NCBI RefSeq assembly: GCF_963678865.1
Contig: NZ_OY787459.1
Coordinates: forward strand, 710,501-774,500
Reading direction: 5' to 3'
Source of the DNA: Maridesulfovibrio sp.
GTDB taxonomy: Bacteria > Desulfobacterota > Desulfovibrionia > Desulfovibrionales > Desulfovibrionaceae
DNA length: 64,000 bases
Shown here piece after piece: positions 16,583 to 24,476 of this stretch (positions are counted from its first letter, which is position 1; each line of letters starts with the position of its first letter). The notes beneath the pieces were generated by a model. The model saw only the letters and a program-made list of their open reading frames with translations, did not search any database and had not been told where the DNA came from. A program made the position numbers and the translations under genes.

Positions 16583-16905
16583 TAGAGACAATTTCATCCA
16601 TTTTTTCATTTATATCCGGTAAATATGAAAGTAACCCCCACTGGGACCACTGGCCATTCGGACCCGGCTATGGTGATTTCTGGGCTTCTGTGACCAAGAT
16701 GCTTTTTGTAGCAGTCATACTGGGCGTAATTATGATTTTCCTGCGCGTGCTCTACGGACCGAACGGGAAATTCCGAGACCCGGACCTCGACCGTGAAGCT
16801 GCCGAAATGCGTGAACAAGCTCTTGCCAAGCTTGAAGAAGACCTTAAATCCGGTAAAATATCCGAGGTTGACTACAAGTTTAAGAAAAAAAGAATCATGC
16901 TCTAA
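16579..16905 (+). CDS. Small membrane protein with SHOCT-like C-terminus
   Basis: This 108-residue protein has an aromatic N-terminal loop (HWDHWPFGPGYGDFW, residues about 21-35), one membrane helix (about 37-58), and a cytoplasmic helical tail (ALAKLEEDLKSGKISEVDYKF) with the SHOCT pattern of 'L..L...G.I...EF...K'. SHOCT segments are short oligomerisation modules of unknown role. AGGAAG lies 5 bases before the ATG. It is followed after 3 bases by an HD-domain hydrolase gene, so the two are probably one transcript. Confidence 0.8.
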   Translation: MIETISSIFSFISGKYESNPHWDHWPFGPGYGDFWASVTKMLFVAVILGVIMIFLRVLYGPNGKFRDPDLDREAAEMREQALAKLEEDLKSGKISEVDYKFKKKRIML

Positions 16906-16908
16906 TCC

Positions 16909-17670
16909 ATGGAACATAATATTAAAATATTCACTGATTTTGCCACTCCGTACCTGCAAAAAGCGGGTGAAAACGAAAAAGCGGATATGCAACTTAAATT
17001 CGACCATTCTTTGGATGTATTCGAAAACAGCTGCAATATATGCAGATCATTATCGCTTCCTGCAGAACTGGACGAGACTGCCCGCATAGCAGCCCTTTTT
17101 CATGATACAGGAAGATTTCCACAATACCTGAAATACAAGACTTTCAGGGATGTCGATTCCTGCAATCATGGAACTCTCGGGGCCAGAACCATTCTGAAAC
17201 ACAAACTTCTTAGCCACCTGCCTCGCAAACAGCGTAACACCGTCCTAGGCGCAATAGCTTTGCACAACCGCAACACCCTGCCCGAATTTATTTCCGACGA
17301 TCTCCGAATATGTACCGAAATTGTCCGGGATTCCGATAAAATCGACATAATCAAAGTACTAATCCCGCACATGCAAAATGTCAGACCTGAAAACAAAGCG
17401 ACACTCATGGGACTGCCTGAGAGAACCGGACAGGTAACCGAATCCGTGCTGCAGGAAATTCAACAAAAAAAACAGGTCTCATATCTAAACATGAGCTGCC
17501 TCAATGATTTTCGCCTGCTCCTCTTAAGTTGGGCCTACGCCCTTAATTATAAGTGGTCACGCAGGGAAATGCTTAAACGCGGATACGTGGAAAAGCTGAT
17601 GGCCCAGCTTCCTCACACAAGTCAAATACAATCTCTTCACGCAGCGATAATGGAACAGCTTAACTCTTGA
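16909..17670 (+). CDS. HD-domain phosphohydrolase
   Basis: The 253-residue cytoplasmic protein has the complete HD metal-ligand set: H33 (FDHSLDV), H65-D66 (LFHDTGRF), a downstream H in IALHNRN near 121, and the late Asp in RDSDKIDII near 143. The family hydrolyses phosphomonoesters or phosphodiesters of nucleotides. Arrangement resembles HD proteins acting on small nucleotides, but no GYP motif is present, and the substrate cannot be named. Cotranscription with the SHOCT-like gene is likely from the 3-base gap. Confidence 0.85.
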   Translation: MEHNIKIFTDFATPYLQKAGENEKADMQLKFDHSLDVFENSCNICRSLSLPAELDETARIAALFHDTGRFPQYLKYKTFRDVDSCNHGTLGARTILKHKLLSHLPRKQRNTVLGAIALHNRNTLPEFISDDLRICTEIVRDSDKIDIIKVLIPHMQNVRPENKATLMGLPERTGQVTESVLQEIQQKKQVSYLNMSCLNDFRLLLLSWAYALNYKWSRREMLKRGYVEKLMAQLPHTSQIQSLHAAIMEQLNS

Positions 17671-17778
17671 TAGATTTTGTGGAATAATAGACCTCACCCT
17701 TTCTTGTCATTTGTAGATTAAATCTTACTTTTCGAAGTAGACCTTTAAACATAACTATTCACTAACGGACAGCTGCCA

Positions 17779-18690
17779 ATGACCGAAACCAATTACGACA
17801 TCATCATTCTGGGAGCAGGCCCTGCAGGATTGCAAGCTGCTATTCATTCAGCGAGAAAAGGACTTAAAGTTCTCATCCTCGGCAAAAATGACAAGAGCAG
17901 TCTCTGGTGGGCGCATATTGAGAACTTCTGCTGCACACTTGAAATTTCCGGAGAACAGATCCTGAAAACAGGACAGCAACAAGCTGAAAACTTCGGAGCT
18001 GTGTTTTTTAATGAAGACGTCCTGAAAATCAGGACGCCGGACCTTATGGACCTTGGTGGAGGCGGATTCACTGTGACCACAGAGACCAAGGAGTTCAAAA
18101 CTAAAGCCATCATTATCTGCACCGGGACAACCCGTAACAAACTCGGTGTTCCCGGAGAGAAGGACCTTTTTGGAAAAGGTGTAAGCTATTGCGTTGAATG
18201 CGACGGCAACTTTTTCAGGGGCGAGGATGTTGCCATTGTCGGTGGAGAAAGTGCTGCTGCCGGCGGTGCTCTCCATCTGGCCCATCTCGCTTCCAAAGTG
18301 CATCTGGTTTCCAAGGAATTCAATTTCGCCCCAGAACTGATGGAAAAGCTCAAAGCCGAAAACATCATAATACATGAAGGCGTTGAGGTAGACCAAATCA
18401 CCGGGGGAAGCGGAGTCGACGGACTCATTTTCAAAGATGGGGAAAAACTAGATGTAACCGGTGTGTTCATCGAGCTGGGCGCAAAGGGTGTTATGTCCCT
18501 TGCTGCAGAGCTTGGCATCCAGTTGGATGAATCCATGAAATTTATTGAAACAGACAAACAGCAGCGCACAAACGTACCCGGAATATTTGCCGCCGGAGAT
18601 ATCTGCGGTCCGCCGCTCCAGATGGCTAAAGCTGTAGGAGAAGGTTGTGTGGCAGGATTAAGCGCCGCCAAATATGTCCGTAAAACATAA
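17779..18690 (+). CDS. Thioredoxin-reductase-like flavoprotein with atypical NAD(P) site
   Basis: The 303-residue protein has an FAD-binding GAGPAGLQ (about 12-19), a redox-active CVEC (about 138-141, in the usual CxxCD context), a second Rossmann fold (GGESAAAGG, about 155) and the FAD C-terminal motif GIFAAGDI (about 270). It is therefore a thioredoxin-reductase-family disulfide reductase. The NADPH 2'-phosphate motif HRRxxFRA of standard enzymes is replaced by SKEFNFAP, so NADPH specificity is unlikely; NADH or another donor is possible, as is known for some Desulfovibrio paralogues. No thioredoxin gene is adjacent. A strong terminator follows. Confidence 0.88.
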   Translation: MTETNYDIIILGAGPAGLQAAIHSARKGLKVLILGKNDKSSLWWAHIENFCCTLEISGEQILKTGQQQAENFGAVFFNEDVLKIRTPDLMDLGGGGFTVTTETKEFKTKAIIICTGTTRNKLGVPGEKDLFGKGVSYCVECDGNFFRGEDVAIVGGESAAAGGALHLAHLASKVHLVSKEFNFAPELMEKLKAENIIIHEGVEVDQITGGSGVDGLIFKDGEKLDVTGVFIELGAKGVMSLAAELGIQLDESMKFIETDKQQRTNVPGIFAAGDICGPPLQMAKAVGEGCVAGLSAAKYVRKT

Positions 18691-18697
18691 AGCATAA

Positions 18698-18731
18698 AAC
18701 CGGGCTGTCCTTTTGGTCAGCCCGGTTTTTT
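18698..18731. terminator. Bidirectional terminator between convergent genes
   Basis: AACCGGGCTG (18698-18707) pairs perfectly with CAGCCCGGTT (18718-18727) around a 10-base loop. It is followed by a T run on + and preceded by an A-rich stretch, serving the flavoprotein gene and probably the convergent lipoprotein gene. Confidence 0.85.
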
Positions 18732-18732
18732 T

Positions 18733-19410
18733 CTAGCGACTTGAATAAATATAGTTGGGATATAAGACCGCTTTCCCGGTAAATTCACCTGAAACATCTT
18801 CCGGCAAAACCCCGATAGTGGCGATAATGTTATAGCCGGTCCTCTGCAATCCTTTACGTACTTCTTCGCTGAAATTTGAATTTTCAGGATAGGTCGAAGG
18901 CCTCATAAATATTTTCTGCCATCCGGAAAAACCTGCTTTGGATAGATTTTCCATAACCGGAATCCTGAATCCCTCTGACCGGTATGAAACCAAAAAGACA
19001 GGCACATTGCGTTGCAGCAAGAAGTCGAACAAGGCAAGTGACGGTTTAACGGCCGGAAGAGAACTTAATATGACATGGGATTCCAGATTACTTGCAGCGG
19101 CCTGATTTTCCGAGAACCCTTGCTCTCTACGCGCTTCATAAGTGGAGAGCAGCACATCTTCCACCACCATAACAACTGCAGGATACTTAACATGGTCTTT
19201 AACAGCCTTATCCACAACATCAGAAACGGATTCAGCCTGCAGAGAAACATCCCTGTCGAATTTTCCGCCCTCATGGTAGGCAACAATCCGTTCACGAGCC
19301 TCAGGCAGTGAAACCATCGCATCAGGTATTTTCATACTCCGATCCTTGGATGCAACACATCCACTGCAACAGAGCAAAACCAGGAACAAACAAATCAACC
19401 GTAATTTCAA
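18733..19410 (-). CDS. Lipoprotein with degenerate HAD acid-phosphatase fold
   Basis: The start TTG at 19410 is preferred because GGAGG (19419-19423) lies 8 bases upstream and the product then begins with a compact lipoprotein signal (MKLRLICLFLVLLCCSGC, lipobox LCCSGC). The longest frame would begin at 19455. The mature part resembles class B/IIIB acid phosphatases: SDVVDKAVKDH, the motif-I strand AVVMVVEDVLLS, and VPVFLVSYRSEG as motif II. The motif-I nucleophile and acid Asp (DIDET in active enzymes) are replaced (VVEDV), so phosphatase activity is doubtful. It is 80 bases from the YibE/F gene on the same strand. Confidence 0.75.
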   Translation of the reverse strand: MKLRLICLFLVLLCCSGCVASKDRSMKIPDAMVSLPEARERIVAYHEGGKFDRDVSLQAESVSDVVDKAVKDHVKYPAVVMVVEDVLLSTYEARREQGFSENQAAASNLESHVILSSLPAVKPSLALFDFLLQRNVPVFLVSYRSEGFRIPVMENLSKAGFSGWQKIFMRPSTYPENSNFSEEVRKGLQRTGYNIIATIGVLPEDVSGEFTGKAVLYPNYIYSSR

Positions 19411-19490
19411 CAAAAATTCCTCCGCCAGAAAATTAAGGTTACGGCATTTTAGCACACCGTAACCTTATCCGGCAAGTGTATCATACTGAA

Positions 19491-20618
19491 CTAGTTGTTT
19501 TTCCTGATAAAAACAAATGCCCCAGCCAAAGCGGTAAAAGGAGCCACAGTAACCAGCCCGAAACTGCCTACCAATGTCTTTAAAATTTCAGCTGATACGT
19601 AAACAAAATTAAAAGTATTCATTAGTGGAACACCCTGCGCCATAAAGGCCATGAGCAAAGTGATAAAACCTCCTGAATAAGCGAGCAGCAACGTGGTGGT
19701 CATGGTGCCCACAACCGCCCTGCCGACCCGGATTCCCGAACCAAGAGCCTGCATATGGGTTATCTCCGGGTTGGCCCGCACAACCTCATCCATGCTGGCA
19801 GCTACATCCATGGCAAGGTCCATAACCGCCCCAGAGCAGGCCAGAAATACAGCGGCAATATAGATACGGGTCAGGTCCAGATGACCGAAGCCGGAATAGA
19901 GCAAGGTCTCGGCAAAAGGCATTACCGCACCATGCAGGTGCAGCTTTCCGGTAAAATAAATCGCAAGCAAACAGCTTGTAAGTACTCCCAGAAAGGCCCC
20001 TGAAAAGGCCACCACACCCTTCCTATTCAATCCGGCAACCATAAAAATGATTACAGCACACAACCCGGCCACTACGGCCATGGTGATCCAGACAGGATCG
20101 ACTCCCTCAAGCAATGCCGGAACAAGCAACTTCCAAAGAACCAACGCAGTAAACACAAATGAAAAAAGAGCCTTGGCCCCGGTCCAGCCCCCGAAAACAA
20201 TCAATAAAAAAGAAAAGAGCCCCAGTATTGTCAGCTCAAGATCAATGCGGTAGTGATCCTGCGGTACGGCAAACATGGGCTTCCCTTGCTCATCATAGGT
20301 GATCACGGCAAGCGCCTCATCGCCGGAAACGAAAAGCTTGTCCTTATCCATCTGACCAAGAAGCTCATTGGTCCCTGTGAATATCTTGCCTTTAAATTTT
20401 CCATCCAGCACTTTCATGGTTACAGACTGCGGGCCTGTTTTTACTATACCGAACTGATCAATATCTGAATTATCGACTGAAAGGACCTCGGCCCGGCAGC
20501 GTTCGGCATTATCGGCAACACGCTGATCAAATTCAGTGGGAATGAAATACAATATAGCGGTCAGCACGGCAAAGACAGCGACAAGAATAAACTCTCTGTT
20601 TTTAAGTAGTCCGGACAT
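19491..20618 (-). CDS. YibE/F family membrane protein
   Basis: This 375-residue protein has an N-terminal helix (about 10-27), an extracytoplasmic beta-rich region (about 40-125, with VLDGKFKGKIFTGTNELLG) and some seven C-terminal helices. The stretch CSGAVMDLAMDVAASMDEV (about 255-273) is highly typical of the YibE/F family. The family is widespread in bacteria, but its activity is unknown; transport is usually assumed. It lies between the alkaline phosphatase and the HAD-like lipoprotein genes on one strand. The hairpin at 20652-20679 separates it from the phosphatase gene. Confidence 0.85.
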   Translation of the reverse strand: MSGLLKNREFILVAVFAVLTAILYFIPTEFDQRVADNAERCRAEVLSVDNSDIDQFGIVKTGPQSVTMKVLDGKFKGKIFTGTNELLGQMDKDKLFVSGDEALAVITYDEQGKPMFAVPQDHYRIDLELTILGLFSFLLIVFGGWTGAKALFSFVFTALVLWKLLVPALLEGVDPVWITMAVVAGLCAVIIFMVAGLNRKGVVAFSGAFLGVLTSCLLAIYFTGKLHLHGAVMPFAETLLYSGFGHLDLTRIYIAAVFLACSGAVMDLAMDVAASMDEVVRANPEITHMQALGSGIRVGRAVVGTMTTTLLLAYSGGFITLLMAFMAQGVPLMNTFNFVYVSAEILKTLVGSFGLVTVAPFTALAGAFVFIRKNN

Positions 20619-20651
20619 ATTCTCTGGGGTTAAAATTTATCAGATAAGTAA

Positions 20652-20679
20652 AGGCGGGGTTCCGAAAGAAACCCCGCCC
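20652..20679 (-). terminator. Terminator-like hairpin after the alkaline phosphatase gene
   Basis: GGCGGGGTT (20653-20661) pairs with AACCCCGCC (20670-20678) around an 8-base loop. On the minus strand the stem is followed only by TTTACTTA, a weak U-tract. Confidence 0.6.
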
Positions 20680-20705
20680 GAAACAGTTAAAGTACGCTTA
20701 ATATG

Positions 20706-22220
20706 CTATTTTGCAGCAAATGCGGCGTTATTAATACTTGCGTGAACTTTAGGGGTCATACCCATGATGGACATGATTTTGTATGCGATATCAACGTTAT
20801 CGTAGTAACCGTTGAAGGAGGAAGAACCGACACCCATTGCGGAAGTAGCAACGGGAACACCGGTGTGTTTATAGGAAGTCCAACCGAGACCGGCATTGTT
20901 GTTCAGCACATGGGTAATGGTCACAGTCAAAGGATCATAACCGCCGTAAAGGTTGTAAAGTTCAGGACTCTTGAACTCGTTCTCGCCCTTCATGGTACGA
21001 TCATAAGCATCCTTGAGCATGGCAAGCTGATACCCCTTTACAACAAGAGGATTCTTCTTGGCGTCACCTTCGAATTCAAGACCGAAGTAATGGGTAATGG
21101 TGGGTTCGAAATCTTCGAAGCTTGCTTTGCCTTTGTGCTCTTCCTTCCAGAGTTTAACAATCTGGTCAGAGAACTGCTGAAATGAGATGGTCTGGGGTTT
21201 CAGCGCATCGTAGTAGGAGCCGTACTTGGTTCCGGCAAAACCGAGGGTCAGACCGCCGCACTCGTGGTCACCGGTAACAACAATTAAGGTTTCCTTGGGA
21301 TGTTTTTTTGCGAAATCAACAGCCTTGGCAATAGAGTCATCAAAAGCTATTGTGTTCTTGATAAAAGCAGCCGCATCGTTGGCATGGCAGGCCCAGTCAA
21401 TCTTGCCGCCTTCAACCATGAGAAAAAAACCCTCAGGGTTGTCGAGCATTTCAATAGCCTTAGCGGTGAATTCAGGGAGGGTGATATCCTGAGGGCGCAT
21501 ATCCATGGCGTAAGGCATGGCTTTGGCATCCTGCAACCATGAGTTCCAGGAAATGACTTTGCCGTCAGCAGGTTTGAGAGCCATGAATTCTTCTTTGTCA
21601 GTAACTACTTTGTAGCCGGCTTTCTTGATCAGATCGAGAGCATTACCCTTGTAATTCTGAGAATTCTTTTTCTTGTTGGCAACATCCTTGAGACCTCCGC
21701 CTCCGAAGAAATCGAAATTGCTTTCGGAGAGAGCCACGTCAATGTCGTAGTACTGGCCACGGGTGGGAACGTGTGCGTAAAATGCGGCGGGAGTGGCGTG
21801 ATCAATAGATACGCTGGAAACGATACCTACTTTTTTTCCGTCAGCTTTAGCCATTTCAGCAACAGACTTTACATGCTTCTGGTTAGGAGCCATGCCAAGC
21901 ATGCCGATGTTGGTTTTCTGTCCGCTGGCAAGGGCAGTAGCGGAAGCTGCTGAACCGGTAATGAATCTGTCGGCAGCGTAAGTGGTGGTCATTCCCTGTG
22001 CGGGGAAGGTGTTCATGAGGAGCTGTTCACCGGTAAAAGCTTCGGTTGCGCCTTTCTGCGGCATTCCCATACCGTCACCAATGAAGAGGAAAACGTACTT
22101 GGCTGGCTGGCCTTTGTATACGCGGACCTTTTTGGCCTTGGCATAAGCAGGCACTGCTGCCATAATTACGGCACAGACCATAAGGGCAGTCAATACTTTG
22201 AATTTGTTGGAAAATCTCAT
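20706..22220 (-). CDS. phoA: Alkaline phosphatase, PhoA family (periplasmic)
   Basis: The ATG at 22220 is preferred (GGAG 6 bases upstream); a GTG at 22223 is in frame. The 504-residue protein has a signal peptide ending PAYA near 26 and all main blocks of the family: FLFIGDGMGMPQ (first metal site), TGSAASATALASG with the nucleophile Ser, DHATPAAFYAHV, MVEGGKIDWACHANDAAA and VTGDHECGG. It hydrolyses phosphate monoesters in the periplasm. The residue before the nucleophile is Gly where E. coli PhoA has Asp101, a position known to affect turnover. No clear Pho box was seen upstream, so phosphate control is not shown. Confidence 0.92.
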   Translation of the reverse strand: MRFSNKFKVLTALMVCAVIMAAVPAYAKAKKVRVYKGQPAKYVFLFIGDGMGMPQKGATEAFTGEQLLMNTFPAQGMTTTYAADRFITGSAASATALASGQKTNIGMLGMAPNQKHVKSVAEMAKADGKKVGIVSSVSIDHATPAAFYAHVPTRGQYYDIDVALSESNFDFFGGGGLKDVANKKKNSQNYKGNALDLIKKAGYKVVTDKEEFMALKPADGKVISWNSWLQDAKAMPYAMDMRPQDITLPEFTAKAIEMLDNPEGFFLMVEGGKIDWACHANDAAAFIKNTIAFDDSIAKAVDFAKKHPKETLIVVTGDHECGGLTLGFAGTKYGSYYDALKPQTISFQQFSDQIVKLWKEEHKGKASFEDFEPTITHYFGLEFEGDAKKNPLVVKGYQLAMLKDAYDRTMKGENEFKSPELYNLYGGYDPLTVTITHVLNNNAGLGWTSYKHTGVPVATSAMGVGSSSFNGYYDNVDIAYKIMSIMGMTPKVHASINNAAFAAK

Positions 22221-22251
22221 CACTTTCTCCTGATTTTTTTATTTACAAAAC

Positions 22252-22278
22252 GGGAATAACGTTCCCATTTCAGATGGG
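22252..22278 (-). other. Two mutually exclusive hairpins in the phoA 5' leader
   Basis: GGGAA/TTCCC (22252-22266) and CCCAT/ATGGG (22264-22278) share three bases, so only one can form at a time. They lie 32-58 bases upstream of the phosphatase start. The stems are only 5 bp, so this may be chance. Confidence 0.25.
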
Positions 22279-22482
22279 ATTATTATCAGGGCAATGTGTC
22301 TACCATGTCACAAAAGGAAGAAATTTATGAAAACCCAACCACTGGGAAAATTTCAGTGAAATATTAATTTTAAATTATTTTCAAGCTTCACTAATTCATT
22401 AAAAACTTATTTTTCGTTGATACATCTGCTATCATATTAACGAAATACAACATAACCACTTTAGACACGCATACTTTAAAGC

Positions 22483-22511
22483 TGGACAAATACCTCCGGC
22501 TTGGGTATACA
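22483..22511 (+). promoter_or_regulatory. Sigma-70-type promoter of the rnf operon
   Basis: TGGACA (22483-22488) and TATACA (22506-22511) are separated by 17 bases, 41 bases upstream of the cytochrome start codon with AAGGA at 22540-22544 between them. Each hexamer differs from consensus at one position. The rest of the divergent region to the phosphatase gene is AT-rich without other clear sites. Confidence 0.6.
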
Positions 22512-22552
22512 ATAGACAGTTAATATTGTTTAATAAAACAAGGACTCATCCG

Positions 22553-23299
22553 GTGCGTAAAAATTTTTTCCCCATTACTTTAATACTTGCCATTCTTTTC
22601 GGGCTGTCTGTTGCCGGATATATATCACCGGAGAAAAAAGAAAAAATACCGGTCAGAATTTTATTTAAAAACAGCGGCGGCAAAGTAATTTTCACCCACA
22701 TACGTCACCACCGGGATTATGAAATACCCTGTGACAGGTGCCACCACGAACGTGAAACCAGCGATCAGGATCCGTTGCCCTGCAGTTCCTGCCACCCTGA
22801 ATCCTTTAACAAAGACTATGTACGCGAACATATCCGCTCGTTCCCGGACACAAGTTATTGTAATAAATGCCACCATGCAGAATTGGGCAAGCTCAATTTC
22901 GATCACAAAGCCCACGAAGAATATGCGGATGAAGATTGTCAGACCTGTCACCATGACACTAATATTGAGGACAAACCTCAAAAGTGCGGCAACTGTCACA
23001 CCAATGCAGGAACCTCAAAAATTCCCAGTGTTCGGAATGCAGCCCATGACCGCTGCATTAACTGTCACGATGAAATGTTCGATGAAGGGCTCAAAGGATG
23101 TACTCCATGTCACAAAATGCAGAACATGAAGAATTATTCCGGCGATTACACGGCCTGCGGTCAATGCCATCAGGAAAACGATAAAGACCTGGTACTGAAC
23201 CGGGCCAGCGCCTTCCATGATCAATGCATGGACTGCCACAAGGAAATGAAACGCGGCCCCTACAAAGACAATGAATGCAGCAGATGCCACTTAAAATAA
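22553..23299 (+). CDS. dhcA: Ten-haem cytochrome c associated with the Rnf complex
   Basis: The GTG at 22553 is preferred (AAGGA about 9 bases upstream), giving 248 residues with an N-terminal signal/anchor helix (ITLILAILFGLSVAGYI). Ten CxxCH motifs follow in order: CDRCH, CSSCH, CNKCH, CQTCH, CGNCH, CINCH, CTPCH, CGQCH, CMDCH, CSRCH. Extra His residues spaced between them fit bis-His ligation. In Desulfovibrio a decahaem cytochrome precedes rnfC and is thought to link the periplasmic cytochrome c pool with the membrane-bound Rnf complex. RnfC starts one base after its stop. The symbol dhcA follows that operon usage. Confidence 0.9.
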   Translation: MRKNFFPITLILAILFGLSVAGYISPEKKEKIPVRILFKNSGGKVIFTHIRHHRDYEIPCDRCHHERETSDQDPLPCSSCHPESFNKDYVREHIRSFPDTSYCNKCHHAELGKLNFDHKAHEEYADEDCQTCHHDTNIEDKPQKCGNCHTNAGTSKIPSVRNAAHDRCINCHDEMFDEGLKGCTPCHKMQNMKNYSGDYTACGQCHQENDKDLVLNRASAFHDQCMDCHKEMKRGPYKDNECSRCHLK

Positions 23300-23300
23300 A

Positions 23301-24476
23301 ATGGGAAGCCCGAATATGAATTCTCTTTTTTCACTAACTCCTTCCGAACGCGGCCCCATAATAAACACATGGGAACAAAAACTAGGCACCCCGCTGGAAG
23401 TATGCCTTGAAATCAGCGGCCTTGCCCCGCTTGTTCAGATTAACGACCAAATCTCCAAAGCCCAGCCCGTAGCCTCTGATCCGGCAGGCATAAAACCGGA
23501 TAAGCACAGTTCGGTATCCGGGACAGTGATTGATGTAAAAAAGGATTTCATTACCATCAGAGAAGAAGGGACCAGAGTAGCCCCTCCTGCAGATTTTTCC
23601 GCAACCGATCCTGCTTCCATGCTGGAATCACTCCGCCGAAACGGCATAGACATCAGAGGATTCAAACATGGTTTTACCCTGATAATAAATGCCGTTCCCC
23701 ATGAAAAAGGCATGGACGGACACCGCTTCCTGATTGAAGAATTTCCCGAAATTATGGTTACGGGACTTAACTACCTGAAAAAAGCCCTTTCACCCAAAGC
23801 CTGTGCTCTGGCAGTTCCTGAAGGGATGAATTGGAGCATTCCCGGCTGTACCGTACATGAAATCATTCCCGTATACCCGAACAGTCTCCCCGAACTGATA
23901 ACCAAAGCGGTAACCGGACAGGAAATACCTCCGGAAGTCTGCGTAATTGACGCCACAACCCTGTATCGCATCGGACGCACCGTACATGGATGCCAGCCGG
24001 TAACTCTGGCAATAGTTAAAATAGGCAGCACACTTTTTCTCACTCCGGTAGGGATTCAGGTGGGAACTCTTTTGAAATTGGCCGGGTTCCGTCCTGCTGA
24101 ACATGACCGGATAATTCTGGGTGGACCGCTGACCGGAAAAGCCGTCTACAGCCTTAAACACGGAATATCTCCGAAGACACAAGCCATAACAATTCTCAGG
24201 GCAAAAAACGAACCAACAGTCAAAGACAACCCCTGCGTGGGATGCGGTGAGTGTGTGATACACTGTCCGGCAAGGCTGATGCCGAACATGATCTCCCGGC
24301 ATGCAGAATTCGGTCTTTATGAAAACACTCAAACCTACAACATTGCATCATGCTTCGAATGCGGACTGTGCGGGTACTGGTGTAAAGCCCAGCGTCCCAT
24401 TCTGCAGTATATCCGCCTTGCAAAAACGGAACTGGCCGCCAAGCCGATAATTAAAGATCTAAGGGAGCAGCAATGA
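23301..24476 (+). CDS. rnfC: Electron transport complex subunit RnfC
   Basis: The 391-residue subunit has the RnfC barrel-sandwich region (about 35-100), a central Rossmann/SLBB-like part, and two [4Fe-4S] motifs near the C-terminus (CVGCGECVIHC about 314; CFECGLCGYWC about 351). RnfC is the peripheral cytoplasmic subunit that binds NADH/FMN. The nucleotide loop is less glycine-rich than in standard NADH-binding RnfC, and the protein is shorter than the usual 430-plus residues. An in-frame ATG at 23316 with GGGAAG upstream is an alternative start. The stop overlaps rnfD (ATGA). Confidence 0.92.
   Translation: MGSPNMNSLFSLTPSERGPIINTWEQKLGTPLEVCLEISGLAPLVQINDQISKAQPVASDPAGIKPDKHSSVSGTVIDVKKDFITIREEGTRVAPPADFSATDPASMLESLRRNGIDIRGFKHGFTLIINAVPHEKGMDGHRFLIEEFPEIMVTGLNYLKKALSPKACALAVPEGMNWSIPGCTVHEIIPVYPNSLPELITKAVTGQEIPPEVCVIDATTLYRIGRTVHGCQPVTLAIVKIGSTLFLTPVGIQVGTLLKLAGFRPAEHDRIILGGPLTGKAVYSLKHGISPKTQAITILRAKNEPTVKDNPCVGCGECVIHCPARLMPNMISRHAEFGLYENTQTYNIASCFECGLCGYWCKAQRPILQYIRLAKTELAAKPIIKDLREQQ

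Noticed and set aside
22224..22482. Pho box upstream of the alkaline phosphatase gene
   Set aside because: No pair of CTGTCA-like repeats at 11-base spacing could be found on either strand.
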